Source: a bacterium (GTDB lineage Bacteria; Patescibacteriota; Minisyncoccia; Phycocordibacterales; UBA9973). From it: a DNA stretch of 11,362 bases. The notes beneath the pieces are model-generated. The model did not search any database. It was given only the letters and a program-made list of their open reading frames with translations, and was not told where the DNA came from. Location of the stretch: contig JAKALJ010000015.1 of the NCBI GenBank assembly GCA_021813175.1, positions 4,948 to 16,309 on the forward strand. Direction: 5' to 3'. Shown here piece by piece: positions 1 through 6,433 of the stretch. How positions within the stretch are numbered: the first letter of the stretch is position 1; each line of letters begins with the position of its first letter. The position numbers were made by a program, and so were the translations under genes.

Positions 1-93
1 AGGCGGATAGCGGAGCGCTGCCTCTCGGCCCGACGGCCTGCGAGACACCCCTTCAAAGAATATTCTCGACCTGTCCCCATGATTTCAAAATAT
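1..93. other. Left-edge non-coding segment, no gene recognised
   Basis: This piece lies between the window edge and the trxB terminator. Its first 50 bases are richer in G and C than what follows and can form a hairpin (TCTCG at 23-27 with CGAGA at 41-45, GCC at 28-30 with GGC at 35-37, three-base bulge). It does not fit a tRNA on either strand and matches no RNA family that I know. It may be the end of a feature that starts outside the window. Confidence 0.3.
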
Positions 94-133
94 AAAAAAG
101 GAAGCCTTTCTTCCAAAGGGAAGAAAGGCTTCC
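94..133 (-). terminator. Rho-independent terminator of trxB
   Basis: A perfect 15-base-pair stem (100-114 with 119-133) closes a four-base loop. On the minus strand it is followed by TTTTTTATA (99 down to 91). It sits 17 bases beyond the trxB stop and ends the leftward transcript. Its arms resemble those of the ftsA terminator at 2411-2455. Confidence 0.93.
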
Positions 134-150
134 CACTGGTTTCCTTTACC

Positions 151-1101
151 TTACTTTGTATGGATTGCCAAATAGATGTCTTCCAGAGCCCGTACCGCGT
201 CTCCAGCGGCAATATTGTTCTGATGATATAAGACATTAGTGCAGTCTCCGGCCGCCCAAATACCCGGGGTTTCAGTTTTGTTACTCCAAGGATCTATTTT
301 TATACGATCATATTTATCTAAGGCAACCACCTCTTTGGCAAAATCTGTGTTTGGAATTTGTCCAATTTCCACAAATATTCCCGCTACTTTTAGTTCTTTT
401 TCCGTATTATCATTCTTATCCAAATAAGAGAGTCCTTCCACCAATTTATCTCCTTTTACCTCGGTAATCTCCGCATTGGTAATAATTCTGACTTTTTGAT
501 TTTTTTTCACTTTCTCAACAGTTATTTCATCCGCTCGGAATTGGGCGCTCCGGTTTAGAATAGTTACGGATTTACAATAGGCCAAAAGTTGTGAGGCCGT
601 TTCAAAAGCGGCATTTCCCCCGCCGACTACTGCCACATCCATACCGGCGAAAAGAGGACCGTCGCAAGAAGCGCAGTAGGTGACGCCCTTATTTTCAAAT
701 TTATCCGCTCCCTTAGCGGGCAGTTTTCTGCGGGTGCTGCCGCTCGCGATTAGAATAGTTTTTGTTTCAAACTCCTCTCCGTTATCAGTGCGTACTTTAA
801 AGAGAGGAGCGCGATTAATCCCATTCGTGCCGACCTCTTCGGAGATTCCGGTGACTTTTAGCCCTTCTTTTATTTCCAAGGTGTCTCCGGTGTTTGCCAG
901 CACGTGTCTCTTTAGTTTTTCCGCTAATTCCGCTCCCGAAATTGATTCGGTGCCGATCCAATTGCGGATTTCCTCCGAAACCGCGCTCTGCCCGCCCCAT
1001 TCAAAGGTTACAAACAGAGTTCTAAGACGCTTTCGGGCGGCATAAACAGAGGCGGCGGCCCCGGCGGGGCCGCCGCCGATAATTATCAAATCATAAGTCA
1101 T
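151..1101 (-). CDS. trxB: Thioredoxin reductase-like flavoprotein (NAD(P)/FAD-dependent)
   Basis: The family uses FAD and a redox-active CxxC pair to pass electrons from NAD(P)H to thioredoxin or a similar disulfide partner in the cytoplasm. From the ATG at 1101 the protein has 316 residues, the usual length. Visible motifs are the N-terminal FAD site (IIIGGGPAGAAA, residues 6-17), the active-site pair CASC (143-146), the nucleotide site VVGGGNAA (158-165) and the C-terminal FAD motif GIWAAGD (280-286). The usual HRRDxFRA motif that reads the NADPH 2'-phosphate is here NRSAQFRA, so one of its two adjacent arginines is a serine. A GTG at 1116 would add five residues, but that region overlaps a good -10 box, so I prefer 1101. 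The gene follows ftsZ with no terminator between them, so it may be read both from ftsZ and from its own promoter. Natural partner unknown. Confidence 0.9.
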   Translation of the reverse strand: MTYDLIIIGGGPAGAAASVYAARKRLRTLFVTFEWGGQSAVSEEIRNWIGTESISGAELAEKLKRHVLANTGDTLEIKEGLKVTGISEEVGTNGINRAPLFKVRTDNGEEFETKTILIASGSTRRKLPAKGADKFENKGVTYCASCDGPLFAGMDVAVVGGGNAAFETASQLLAYCKSVTILNRSAQFRADEITVEKVKKNQKVRIITNAEITEVKGDKLVEGLSYLDKNDNTEKELKVAGIFVEIGQIPNTDFAKEVVALDKYDRIKIDPWSNKTETPGIWAAGDCTNVLYHQNNIAAGDAVRALEDIYLAIHTK

Positions 1102-1107
1102 ATTCTC

Positions 1108-1113
1108 ATTATA
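1108..1113 (-). promoter_or_regulatory. Probable -10 box of trxB (leaderless start)
   Basis: The minus strand carries a perfect TATAAT here. Six bases separate it from the ATG at 1101, so transcription would be expected to start at or next to the A of that ATG, giving a leaderless mRNA. No good -35 lies at 16-18 bases; two copies of CTTGACG occur upstream on the minus strand but at the wrong spacing. Confidence 0.5.
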
Positions 1114-1172
1114 CACTCTCCGTCAAGACGTCCACGCGCTTTCTAGGTCTTCTTCGTCAAGCGGCCGTTGAA

Positions 1173-2342
1173 TTATTTTTTATTTCGCCGCAAGAAGGCC
1201 GGAACCGCGCTCCATTCGTCTGTATCGTCTTCAATAATTATTTCTTCCGGTTCCTTTTTCTTCTCCCCTCCGCTCATCGTTCCGTGCATACTGCCGCGAA
1301 TTTCCTTCTTTGCCGCGTTTGCATTTTCTTCGTTCAAAAGATCCCGGCCGGACCCTGAAGGGGAGAACAGGCTCTTCCGGGGCATTTCATTGCCAAAGTT
1401 TGTGGCGATAACCGTCACTTTGATTTCTCCTTTCTTTGTTTTCTCGTCCCGAATAGTGCCAAAGATTACTTTGGCGTCTTTGTCTATTGACTCCGTGATG
1501 ATTCTTGCCGCTTCCTTTATTTCATGAATGGTGATATCGTCGCCGCCGGAAATTGCAAAAAGCACTCCTTTGGCTCCATTGATGGAAACCTCCAAAAGAG
1601 GCGAATTTATGGCTTGCAGGGCCGCTTTCTCCGCTCTTTTTTCTCCACCGGAAATGCCGATGCCCATCAGGGCGCTGCCGGCATTCTGCATCACTGCTCG
1701 GATATCCGCGAAATCCACGTTTATTACTCCGGGAGTGGTGATCAAGTCAGAGATACCTTCTACCGCTTGTTTGAGCACATCATCGCATCGGGCGAAAGCT
1801 TCCCGAAAGTTCAGATTCTGGTCGGAGAGTTCTAAAAGTTTGTCGTTCGGAATAATGATGATAGCGTCCACCTCTTTGGCTAATTCTTCTATGCCTTTTT
1901 CCGCTATTTTCATGCGCTGATTGCCCTCAAAGAAGAACGGCTTGGTGGTGACGGCCACGGTCAGGATACCTTGTTCGCGGGCCGCCCGGGCCACGATGGG
2001 AGCAGCCCCGGTGCCGGTGCCTCCGCCCATGCCGCAGGTGAGAAAGAGCATATCCGCGCCCTTGATTACGTCTTGAATTTCGGATTTGGTTTCTTCGGCC
2101 GCCTTTCTCCCGATCTCGGGATCCATGCCGGCCCCCAATCCCTTTGTCAAATTTTTTCCGATATGGATCTTCTTTTCCGCTTGAGAATGATGCAGGTCCT
2201 GGGTATCGGTATTCATAGCCACGAAGGTGACGCCTTTCACTTTTGAATTTATCATGTGGTTCACGGCATTCTTTCCGGATCCGCCTATTCCCACCACCAT
2301 GATGCGGGCGAAACTCTCTATTTCAGGGTTGACTTTTGGCAT
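1173..2342 (-). CDS. ftsZ: Cell division protein FtsZ
   Basis: FtsZ is the tubulin-like GTPase that polymerises into the division ring at midcell and recruits the septal machinery. The 389-residue protein is complete: N-terminal nucleotide fold (VVGIGGSGKNAVNHM, about residues 16-30), tubulin signature GGGTGTG (106-112), T7 catalytic loop NVDFADI (208-214), and a variable acidic linker that ends in the conserved C-terminal peptide WSAVPAFLRRNKK (377-389), which binds FtsA and other tethers. The start at MPKVNPEIE fits the family, where a short tail precedes the first strand. No Shine-Dalgarno sequence precedes it; a small hairpin (CCGAT/ATCGG, 2354-2366) lies just upstream. A strong terminator separates it from ftsA, so it probably has its own promoter. 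trxB follows 71 bases downstream. Confidence 0.98.
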   Translation of the reverse strand: MPKVNPEIESFARIMVVGIGGSGKNAVNHMINSKVKGVTFVAMNTDTQDLHHSQAEKKIHIGKNLTKGLGAGMDPEIGRKAAEETKSEIQDVIKGADMLFLTCGMGGGTGTGAAPIVARAAREQGILTVAVTTKPFFFEGNQRMKIAEKGIEELAKEVDAIIIIPNDKLLELSDQNLNFREAFARCDDVLKQAVEGISDLITTPGVINVDFADIRAVMQNAGSALMGIGISGGEKRAEKAALQAINSPLLEVSINGAKGVLFAISGGDDITIHEIKEAARIITESIDKDAKVIFGTIRDEKTKKGEIKVTVIATNFGNEMPRKSLFSPSGSGRDLLNEENANAAKKEIRGSMHGTMSGGEKKKEPEEIIIEDDTDEWSAVPAFLRRNKK

Positions 2343-2392
2343 ATATATTTTGTCCGATTTGATCGGCTGGTTAAGTTGTTTATAACAGCACT

Positions 2393-2401
2393 ATAATAGC
2401 A
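2393..2401 (-). promoter_or_regulatory. Possible extended -10 promoter of ftsZ
   Basis: On the minus strand TGC is followed directly by TATTAT (2398 down to 2393), an extended -10 form with one mismatch in the hexamer. The -35 region is weak. It lies just past the ftsA terminator and about 50 bases upstream of ftsZ, where a separate promoter would be needed. Confidence 0.35.
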
Positions 2402-2410
2402 GAAAACAGG

Positions 2411-2455
2411 AAAAAAGGAAGCCCTTCTTTCTTTTGGAAGAAGGACTTCCTTTTT
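2411..2455. terminator. Bidirectional-looking hairpin terminator between ftsA and ftsZ
   Basis: The arms 2417-2431 and 2436-2450 form a 15-pair stem around TTTT with one mismatch and one G-U pair on either strand. It is flanked by six A on the left and five T on the right, so each strand ends in a U-tract. It overlaps the ftsA stop codon and should stop most leftward transcripts before ftsZ. No plus-strand gene is present that would need it. Confidence 0.88.
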
Positions 2456-3617
2456 ATGGTAGAAGCTGCCGCATTCCCGATTTGATCGTGTTTTTTATGT
2501 TCCGCCACAATCCGGATGGTTGTTTTCCGGCGTAGCCATAATTTTCCTCTTCGGCATAAAATAAACCGAGAACGTTAAACCAAGCCGGATCGCGGAGTTT
2601 AGTCCGAACACTGCCGAACATTTCCGCCGCTCCCACCCGGACCGGAAGTTTCAAAGATATCTTAGCCGATTCCTCCAATCCTTTCGTATTTGCCCCTCCT
2701 CCGGTGAATACCACTCCAGCCGGTAATAATCCGCTTCTCTTTATCTTTTTCAGATGATTTTCTATCAGCTCAAAAATATCAGACAATCGAGCTTCCACTA
2801 TCTCTTCCAGCTTTTTGTCTGAAAATTTCGCTTCTGAATTTCCAAGCTTCATCTCTTCCGCTTTTTCAAGGGAGACTTTCATACCTAGAGCAATATCATT
2901 GGTGATATCAGAAGCGCCGATGGAAAAAACGCGCAAGGATATAAGCAATTCGTTTTCAAAAACGCTGAGGGTTACCGTCTCCGCTCCTATGTCTACCAGA
3001 GCCACACCCACCATTTTCTGCCTATCCGACAAAGAGATTCTGGCGCCCGCTTCCGGCGAAGGAATAATATCTATCGGCTCCACTCCGGCTTCCGAAACCG
3101 CCTGGATTAAATCTTCAATATGCTGGCTCGCGCAAGTTATGAAAACGACTTTTGCCTCAAGTTTCGTGCCTCTGGAGCCTTCGGGCCTGCCCAATATTTC
3201 TTTGCCGTCCAGTTTGAAAGATAAAGGAATAGTTCGCAGAATCTTCTTGTTGGTTGAGTGTAGATTGTTTTCGCAATCTTCCAGAGTCTTTTCCACGTCT
3301 AAAGAGGTAACCTCTCCATCCACTTTGGATACAATAGCTTCTCCCGAAACGGTTTCTGCCAAAAGAGTTACTCCGCCTACAGCCAAGGTAGCCCGCCTTA
3401 TTTTTATCCCGGAGGACTTTTCCGCCATTTCTACGGCTCTTTTTATCGCTCCCGCCACCGCTTGTACCGAGAGAACGTACCCATGCCGCATCCCTTCACT
3501 TTCACTTTCCCCGACGCCGATAATTTTAGGATTTTTTTCTCCCTTTAGAAACTCTCCGGCTATGACCCTTACCCGGGCGGTTCCCACCTCTATCCCGATT
3601 GAGATATTTCTGATCAT
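2454..3617 (-). CDS. ftsA: Cell division protein FtsA
   Basis: FtsA is an actin-like ATPase that binds the FtsZ C-terminal peptide and ties the ring to the membrane. From the ATG at 3617 the protein has 387 residues, close to the usual size. Visible parts are the first phosphate motif near the N-terminus (IGIEVGTARVRVI), a family-typical 1C region after GYVLS, the second phosphate motif (ALVDIGAETVTLSVF), the adenosine motif (VVFTGGGANTKGLEE) and a basic amphipathic C-terminal helix (about the last 18 residues, LWRNIKNTIKSGMRQLLP) expected to lie on the membrane. The usual Asp of the first motif (GxDxGT) is Glu here. An ATG at 3650 is in frame but would lie deep in ybeY and precede the conserved N-terminus, so I chose 3617, which has a weak GGAAAG upstream. 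The first 92 bases overlap the end of ybeY in another frame. Confidence 0.95.
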   Translation of the reverse strand: MIRNISIGIEVGTARVRVIAGEFLKGEKNPKIIGVGESESEGMRHGYVLSVQAVAGAIKRAVEMAEKSSGIKIRRATLAVGGVTLLAETVSGEAIVSKVDGEVTSLDVEKTLEDCENNLHSTNKKILRTIPLSFKLDGKEILGRPEGSRGTKLEAKVVFITCASQHIEDLIQAVSEAGVEPIDIIPSPEAGARISLSDRQKMVGVALVDIGAETVTLSVFENELLISLRVFSIGASDITNDIALGMKVSLEKAEEMKLGNSEAKFSDKKLEEIVEARLSDIFELIENHLKKIKRSGLLPAGVVFTGGGANTKGLEESAKISLKLPVRVGAAEMFGSVRTKLRDPAWFNVLGLFYAEEENYGYAGKQPSGLWRNIKNTIKSGMRQLLP

Positions 3618-3933
3618 ATTTTCTTTCCGCTGTCTCCATTTTACTACCATGACGCATACCTTTCAAATGGAGCATACCGTGGATAACCATAAAGCGAAAA
3701 AGAGAGGGGTAGTTTCGGCCAAATTTCCGGGTTTCTTTTTTAATCCTTTCGGGACACAAAATAATCTCGCCGGAATGGTCGGACAGGGCAAAAGAGAGAA
3801 CATTGGCCGGCTCGTTTTTTCCGCGAAAGCGCCGATTGATACTTTTTGATTCCTTTTCCGATACCAGAGCAACGGAAAGCGAATATCGCTTTCCCAGAAT
3901 ATCGTTTTTCAACTCCTGTATCTTTTTTTCCAT
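3526..3933 (-). CDS. ybeY: Endoribonuclease YbeY (rRNA maturation factor)
   Basis: YbeY is a zinc-dependent RNase that takes part in 16S rRNA 3'-end maturation and ribosome quality control. The 135-residue protein contains the family signature HGMLHLKGMRH (residues 85-95), whose three histidines (85, 89, 95) bind the metal, and the upstream NVLSF strand (44-48); the common TDVLSFP there reads ANVLSFA. The family normally ends soon after the histidine motif and a short helix (here METAERKYDQKY). The protein instead continues with a basic tail of about 25 residues (NRDRGGNRPGKGHSRRVSKG and onward) that overlaps the 5' end of ftsA, so the tail may be a by-product of the overlap. The gene lies 16 bases after rpsU and no Shine-Dalgarno sequence is visible. 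Confidence 0.92.
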   Translation of the reverse strand: MEKKIQELKNDILGKRYSLSVALVSEKESKSINRRFRGKNEPANVLSFALSDHSGEIILCPERIKKETRKFGRNYPSLFRFMVIHGMLHLKGMRHGSKMETAERKYDQKYLNRDRGGNRPGKGHSRRVSKGRKKS

Positions 3934-3949
3934 TCAGAGAAGAGTTTCT

Positions 3950-4177
3950 TTAGTGTATCTTCCCAAGTTTTCGGAGCCTGTCTTTTTGCGCTCTCTTTTT
4001 CAAGTATTTCAAAGCGCTTTGTTTTATCTTCAATTTGGAATCTTTGCGCTTGCTATAGCGAGAGGATTTCACGCTCTGCAAGATACCGGATTCCTGCATC
4101 CGACGAGAGAAACGGCGCAATACACTGGAGCTGTTTTCGTTGCTATTTTTTCTGACCTCTATCACTATTTTAGACAT
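3950..4177 (-). CDS. rpsU: Small ribosomal subunit protein bS21
   Basis: bS21 sits on the 30S platform close to the anti-Shine-Dalgarno end of 16S rRNA and helps translation initiation. The 75-residue protein reads MSKIVIEVRKNSNENSSSVL, then RRFSRRMQESGIL, then a strongly basic C-terminal half with the alternating Lys/Arg helices typical of the family. I chose the ATG at 4177; an ATG at 4186 in frame adds only MLI. It heads the leftward operon with ybeY and ftsA and is divergent from greA. No Shine-Dalgarno sequence precedes it. I could not define a convincing promoter for it in the 78-base divergent gap. Confidence 0.92.
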   Translation of the reverse strand: MSKIVIEVRKNSNENSSSVLRRFSRRMQESGILQSVKSSRYSKRKDSKLKIKQSALKYLKKRAQKDRLRKLGKIH

Positions 4178-4217
4178 TATAAGCATACATTATCATATAA
4201 AAATATTAAGGCAAGCG

Positions 4218-4246
4218 TGGACTTTTTGACAGAAAAGATATATTAT
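4218..4246 (+). promoter_or_regulatory. Possible promoter of greA
   Basis: TGGACT (4218-4223, four of six matches to the -35 consensus) and TATTAT (4241-4246, five of six) are 17 bases apart. The start point would fall near 4253, only a few bases before the ATG at 4256. A perfect TTGACA at 4226-4231 also lies here but has no partner at the right distance. Confidence 0.45.
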
Positions 4247-4255
4247 TAAAAGAAT

Positions 4256-4723
4256 ATGGACAAAGCGGCGAATTACATCAGCTTAGAGAAAAGAAAAGAG
4301 CTTGAGGCCGAGCTCGCGGAACTAAAAGGCCCAAAAAGAAAAGAAATACTGGATGCCTTGGAATACGCTAAATCCTTGGGCGATCTGTCCGAAAATGCCG
4401 AGTATCATCAGGCCAGAGAAGACCAAGCAAAGCTGGAAAATCGTATCACTCAAATTGAATCCATTCTGAACTCTTCCCAAGTGGTTTCCGGCGGCGGAGG
4501 TGAAGTGGTGGAAATAGGTTCAAAAATCACCGCCTTAAAAGAAGGAGAGAAAGAGGCGAAAATTTTCACCGTGGTGGGATCCGAAGAGGCAGACGTGTCA
4601 GCGGGCAGAATTTCAAACAACTCACCTTTAGGCAGGGCATTTTTCGGAAGAAAAAAAGGAGAAAAGGTGGAAGCCAGCACTCCGAACGGAAAAGTGTTGT
4701 ATAAGATAATAGATGTGGCTTGA
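4256..4723 (+). CDS. greA: Transcription elongation factor GreA
   Basis: GreA enters the secondary channel of RNA polymerase and triggers cleavage of backtracked RNA so that stalled complexes can resume. The 155-residue protein has the two-part structure of the family: an N-terminal coiled-coil hairpin (about residues 10-75) with the acidic tip GDLSENAEY (42-50) that supplies the catalytic carboxylates, and a C-terminal FKBP-like domain with the ISNNSPLGRAFFGRKKGE signature (about 120-137). The start fits the family (a few residues before YISLE). No Shine-Dalgarno sequence is present. lysS follows at once, so the two are probably co-transcribed. Confidence 0.96.
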   Translation: MDKAANYISLEKRKELEAELAELKGPKRKEILDALEYAKSLGDLSENAEYHQAREDQAKLENRITQIESILNSSQVVSGGGGEVVEIGSKITALKEGEKEAKIFTVVGSEEADVSAGRISNNSPLGRAFFGRKKGEKVEASTPNGKVLYKIIDVA

Positions 4724-4760
4724 ACGCCGAAAGACTTCTATAAAAAAATTTTATAAAAAA

Positions 4761-6227
4761 ATGTCCTCTTCGGATGAGATAAGAAAAGTGAGAATAAAAA
4801 AATTAGAGCTGCTAGCCGAAGCCGGCATGGATCCGTATCCGGCCCGAGCCAAAAGGGAGCTTTCCTTGAAGGAGGCAGTGAATTCTTTTTCCACACTTGA
4901 AAAAGAAAAAAGGGAAAAATGGCTCTCCGGCAGAATTATGTCTATTCGCATCCAGGGAGCCATAATTTTCATCACTCTTTTTGACGGTACGGGGTCTTTT
5001 CAGATTCTTCTTAAAAAAGACGCGCTGGGGGGAAAAAATTTTGAGCTTTTTAAAAAGACCGCGGATATTGGAGATTTTATCGAGGCACGCGGAACCTTCT
5101 TTATTACCAAGAGAGAGGAGAAAACTCTGGAAGGGAGAGAATGGCGAATGCTCTCCAAGAGTCTTCTGCCCCTTCCGGAAAAATGGCATGGTCTTACCGA
5201 TTTAGAGGAGAGATATCGCAAGAGATATTTGGACATTCTGATGAATCCGTCGGTGCGGGAACTTCTGGAGCGAAAATCAAAATTCTGGGATGTGGCTCGC
5301 GCTTTTATGAAAGAGAGGGGATTTTTGGAAGTGGAAACGCCGGTTCTGGAAGTTACCACCGGCGGGGCGGAAGCTACTCCTTTTAAGACCTACAATGAAG
5401 ATTTCAAGCTTCCTTTGTATCTTCGCATTTCGGTGGGGGAACTGTGGCAGAAACGGCTGATGGCGGCCGGTTTTCCGAAGACTTTTGAAATAGGAAAGAT
5501 TTTCCGGAATGAAGGTTCGGACCAGAATCATTTGCAGGAATTCACTAACCTTGAGTTTTACTGGGCCTACGCTTCCTTCGAGGAAGGCATGGGGCTGGTA
5601 GAAGAGCTGTACCAAAAAATCGCCCTGGAAGTTTTCGATAAAACCGAATTTGAAACCCGCGGGCATAAATTTAATCTCCGCGGAAAATGGCAAAGGATTG
5701 ATTATCGGGAAACAGTTAAAAAAGAAACCGGCATAGATATTTTGAATACTACTTATGACGAGGTAAAGAAAAAATTGCAGTCCCTAAAAATGGTGTATGA
5801 AGGCGATACTATGGAGCGGCTCTTGGACACTCTCTGGAAATATTGCCGGAAGAAGATTTCCGGCCCGGTGTTTCTGACCGGCCATCCGAAATTGGTTTCA
5901 CCCCTTTCAAAATCTATGCGAGAGAATCCGGAGCTTACCGAACGTTTCCAAGTGATATTGGCCGGCACAGAAATGGGTAACGGCTTTTCCGAGCTGAATG
6001 ATCCGCAGGACCAGGCCAAGAGATTTGAAACCCAGCAGGAACTTTTGGACAAGGGAGACAAGGAAGCGATGATGCCGGATATGGATTTCGTGGAAATGCT
6101 CGAATATGGCATGCCTCCCACTTGCGGATTTGGTTTCGGCGAAATGCTTTTCGCTTTTTTGGCGGATAAACCTATACGCGAAACTCAATTTTTCCCCTTG
6201 ATGAAACCTAAAGGATTGCAGGACTGA
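4761..6227 (+). CDS. lysS: Lysyl-tRNA synthetase, class II
   Basis: It charges tRNA-Lys with lysine using ATP. From the ATG at 4761 it has 488 residues. Parts in order: N-terminal helix (MSSSDEIRKVRIKKLELL), OB-fold for the anticodon (about 55-134, with the strand GAIIFITLFDGTG), the linking ERYRKRYLDIL, motif 1 (GFLEVETPVLEV, 187-198), motif 2 (FRNEG at 248-252, followed by HLQEFTNLEFY), the EMGNGFSELNDPQDQ substrate region, and motif 3 near the C-terminus (GFGFGEMLF, 456-464). The arginine that class II enzymes carry in motif 3 (consensus ...E/D-R) is methionine here (residue 462, codon 6144-6146). An ATG at 4713 in frame overlaps greA by 11 bases and would add 16 residues; the family resemblance begins at 4761, so I prefer it, but coupling at 4713 is possible. 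Confidence 0.95.
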   Translation: MSSSDEIRKVRIKKLELLAEAGMDPYPARAKRELSLKEAVNSFSTLEKEKREKWLSGRIMSIRIQGAIIFITLFDGTGSFQILLKKDALGGKNFELFKKTADIGDFIEARGTFFITKREEKTLEGREWRMLSKSLLPLPEKWHGLTDLEERYRKRYLDILMNPSVRELLERKSKFWDVARAFMKERGFLEVETPVLEVTTGGAEATPFKTYNEDFKLPLYLRISVGELWQKRLMAAGFPKTFEIGKIFRNEGSDQNHLQEFTNLEFYWAYASFEEGMGLVEELYQKIALEVFDKTEFETRGHKFNLRGKWQRIDYRETVKKETGIDILNTTYDEVKKKLQSLKMVYEGDTMERLLDTLWKYCRKKISGPVFLTGHPKLVSPLSKSMRENPELTERFQVILAGTEMGNGFSELNDPQDQAKRFETQQELLDKGDKEAMMPDMDFVEMLEYGMPPTCGFGFGEMLFAFLADKPIRETQFFPLMKPKGLQD

Positions 6228-6244
6228 CATCTGATGAAATGATA

Positions 6245-6277
6245 GGGAAAGATCTCGTCGCTGATAAGGTCTTTCTT
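6245..6277 (+). terminator. Weak hairpin after lysS, possible terminator
   Basis: GAAAGATC (6247-6254) pairs with GGTCTTTC (6268-6275) with one G-U pair, and two further G-U pairs could extend it. It starts 17 bases after the lysS stop. No U-tract follows, only CAGCAAAAAT, so it may just protect the mRNA end. Confidence 0.25.
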
Positions 6278-6291
6278 CAGCAAAAATAGGC

Positions 6292-6330
6292 AAAAAAAGT
6301 GCCGCCTCCATAAACAAAGCCAGGCGACAC
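6292..6330 (-). terminator. Rho-independent terminator of the candidate small RNA
   Basis: On the minus strand GTGTCGCCT (6330-6322) pairs with AGGCGGCAC (6307-6299), followed by seven T (6298-6292). The single imperfect pair is G-U in minus-strand RNA but a C-A mismatch in plus-strand RNA, so the minus strand is the functional one. It is not needed by lysS, which runs the other way. Confidence 0.85.
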
Positions 6331-6428
6331 TAGTTAGCAGGCTTGTGCTAAAATCTTATATATGAAGGGGGCGAATTGTCGTGACTCCGTTATGCCCCCC
6401 TCAACTGCAAGGAGCTATGGAACCAGCC
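6292..6428 (-). ncRNA. Candidate stand-alone small RNA of unknown family
   Basis: A minus-strand transcript of about 137 nucleotides is bounded by a promoter with a perfect -35 (6434-6461) and a clear terminator (6292-6330). Inside is a second stable hairpin: 6403-6394 pairs with 6372-6363 (ten pairs, loop of 21 bases). Its only imperfect pair is again G-U on the minus strand and A-C on the plus strand. A short pairing of AGGCT (6429-6425) with AGCCT (6343-6339) could close the molecule. It shows no convincing reading frame and does not match SRP RNA, tmRNA, RNase P RNA, 5S, 6S or tRNA as I know them. It lies between convergent lysS and divergent mraZ, so it is not the leader of any gene. Function unknown. 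Confidence 0.6.
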
Positions 6429-6433
6429 TTCTT

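Noticed and set aside
1..76. Possible tRNA or tmRNA end on either strand
   Set aside because: I tried both strands: no T-loop GTTCGA, no proper anticodon stem and loop, and no CCA end.
3..95. Reading frame open from the left edge to a TAA at 93-95 on the plus strand
   Set aside because: Only 30 codons, no recognisable motif, and Cys/Pro-rich composition unlike the real genes; it also runs into the trxB terminator region. A partial gene cannot be excluded, but nothing supports one.
3677..3685. DnaA-like site (TTATCCACG on the minus strand) in ybeY
   Set aside because: It differs from consensus and encodes the conserved VIHG of the YbeY metal motif, which explains it.
2815..3849. Long plus-strand frame of 344 codons opposite ftsA and ybeY
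   Set aside because: It is a low-complexity Ser/Pro-rich shadow of two well-identified minus-strand genes and has no family features.
4226..4231. Perfect TTGACA as the -35 of greA
   Set aside because: At 15-19 bases downstream there is no -10-like hexamer; the pair at 4218 and 4241 fits better.
6363..6403. The G/C-rich hairpin as a plus-strand riboswitch or leader element of mraZ
   Set aside because: It lies upstream of the predicted mraZ start point and pairs better as minus-strand RNA (G-U instead of A-C).
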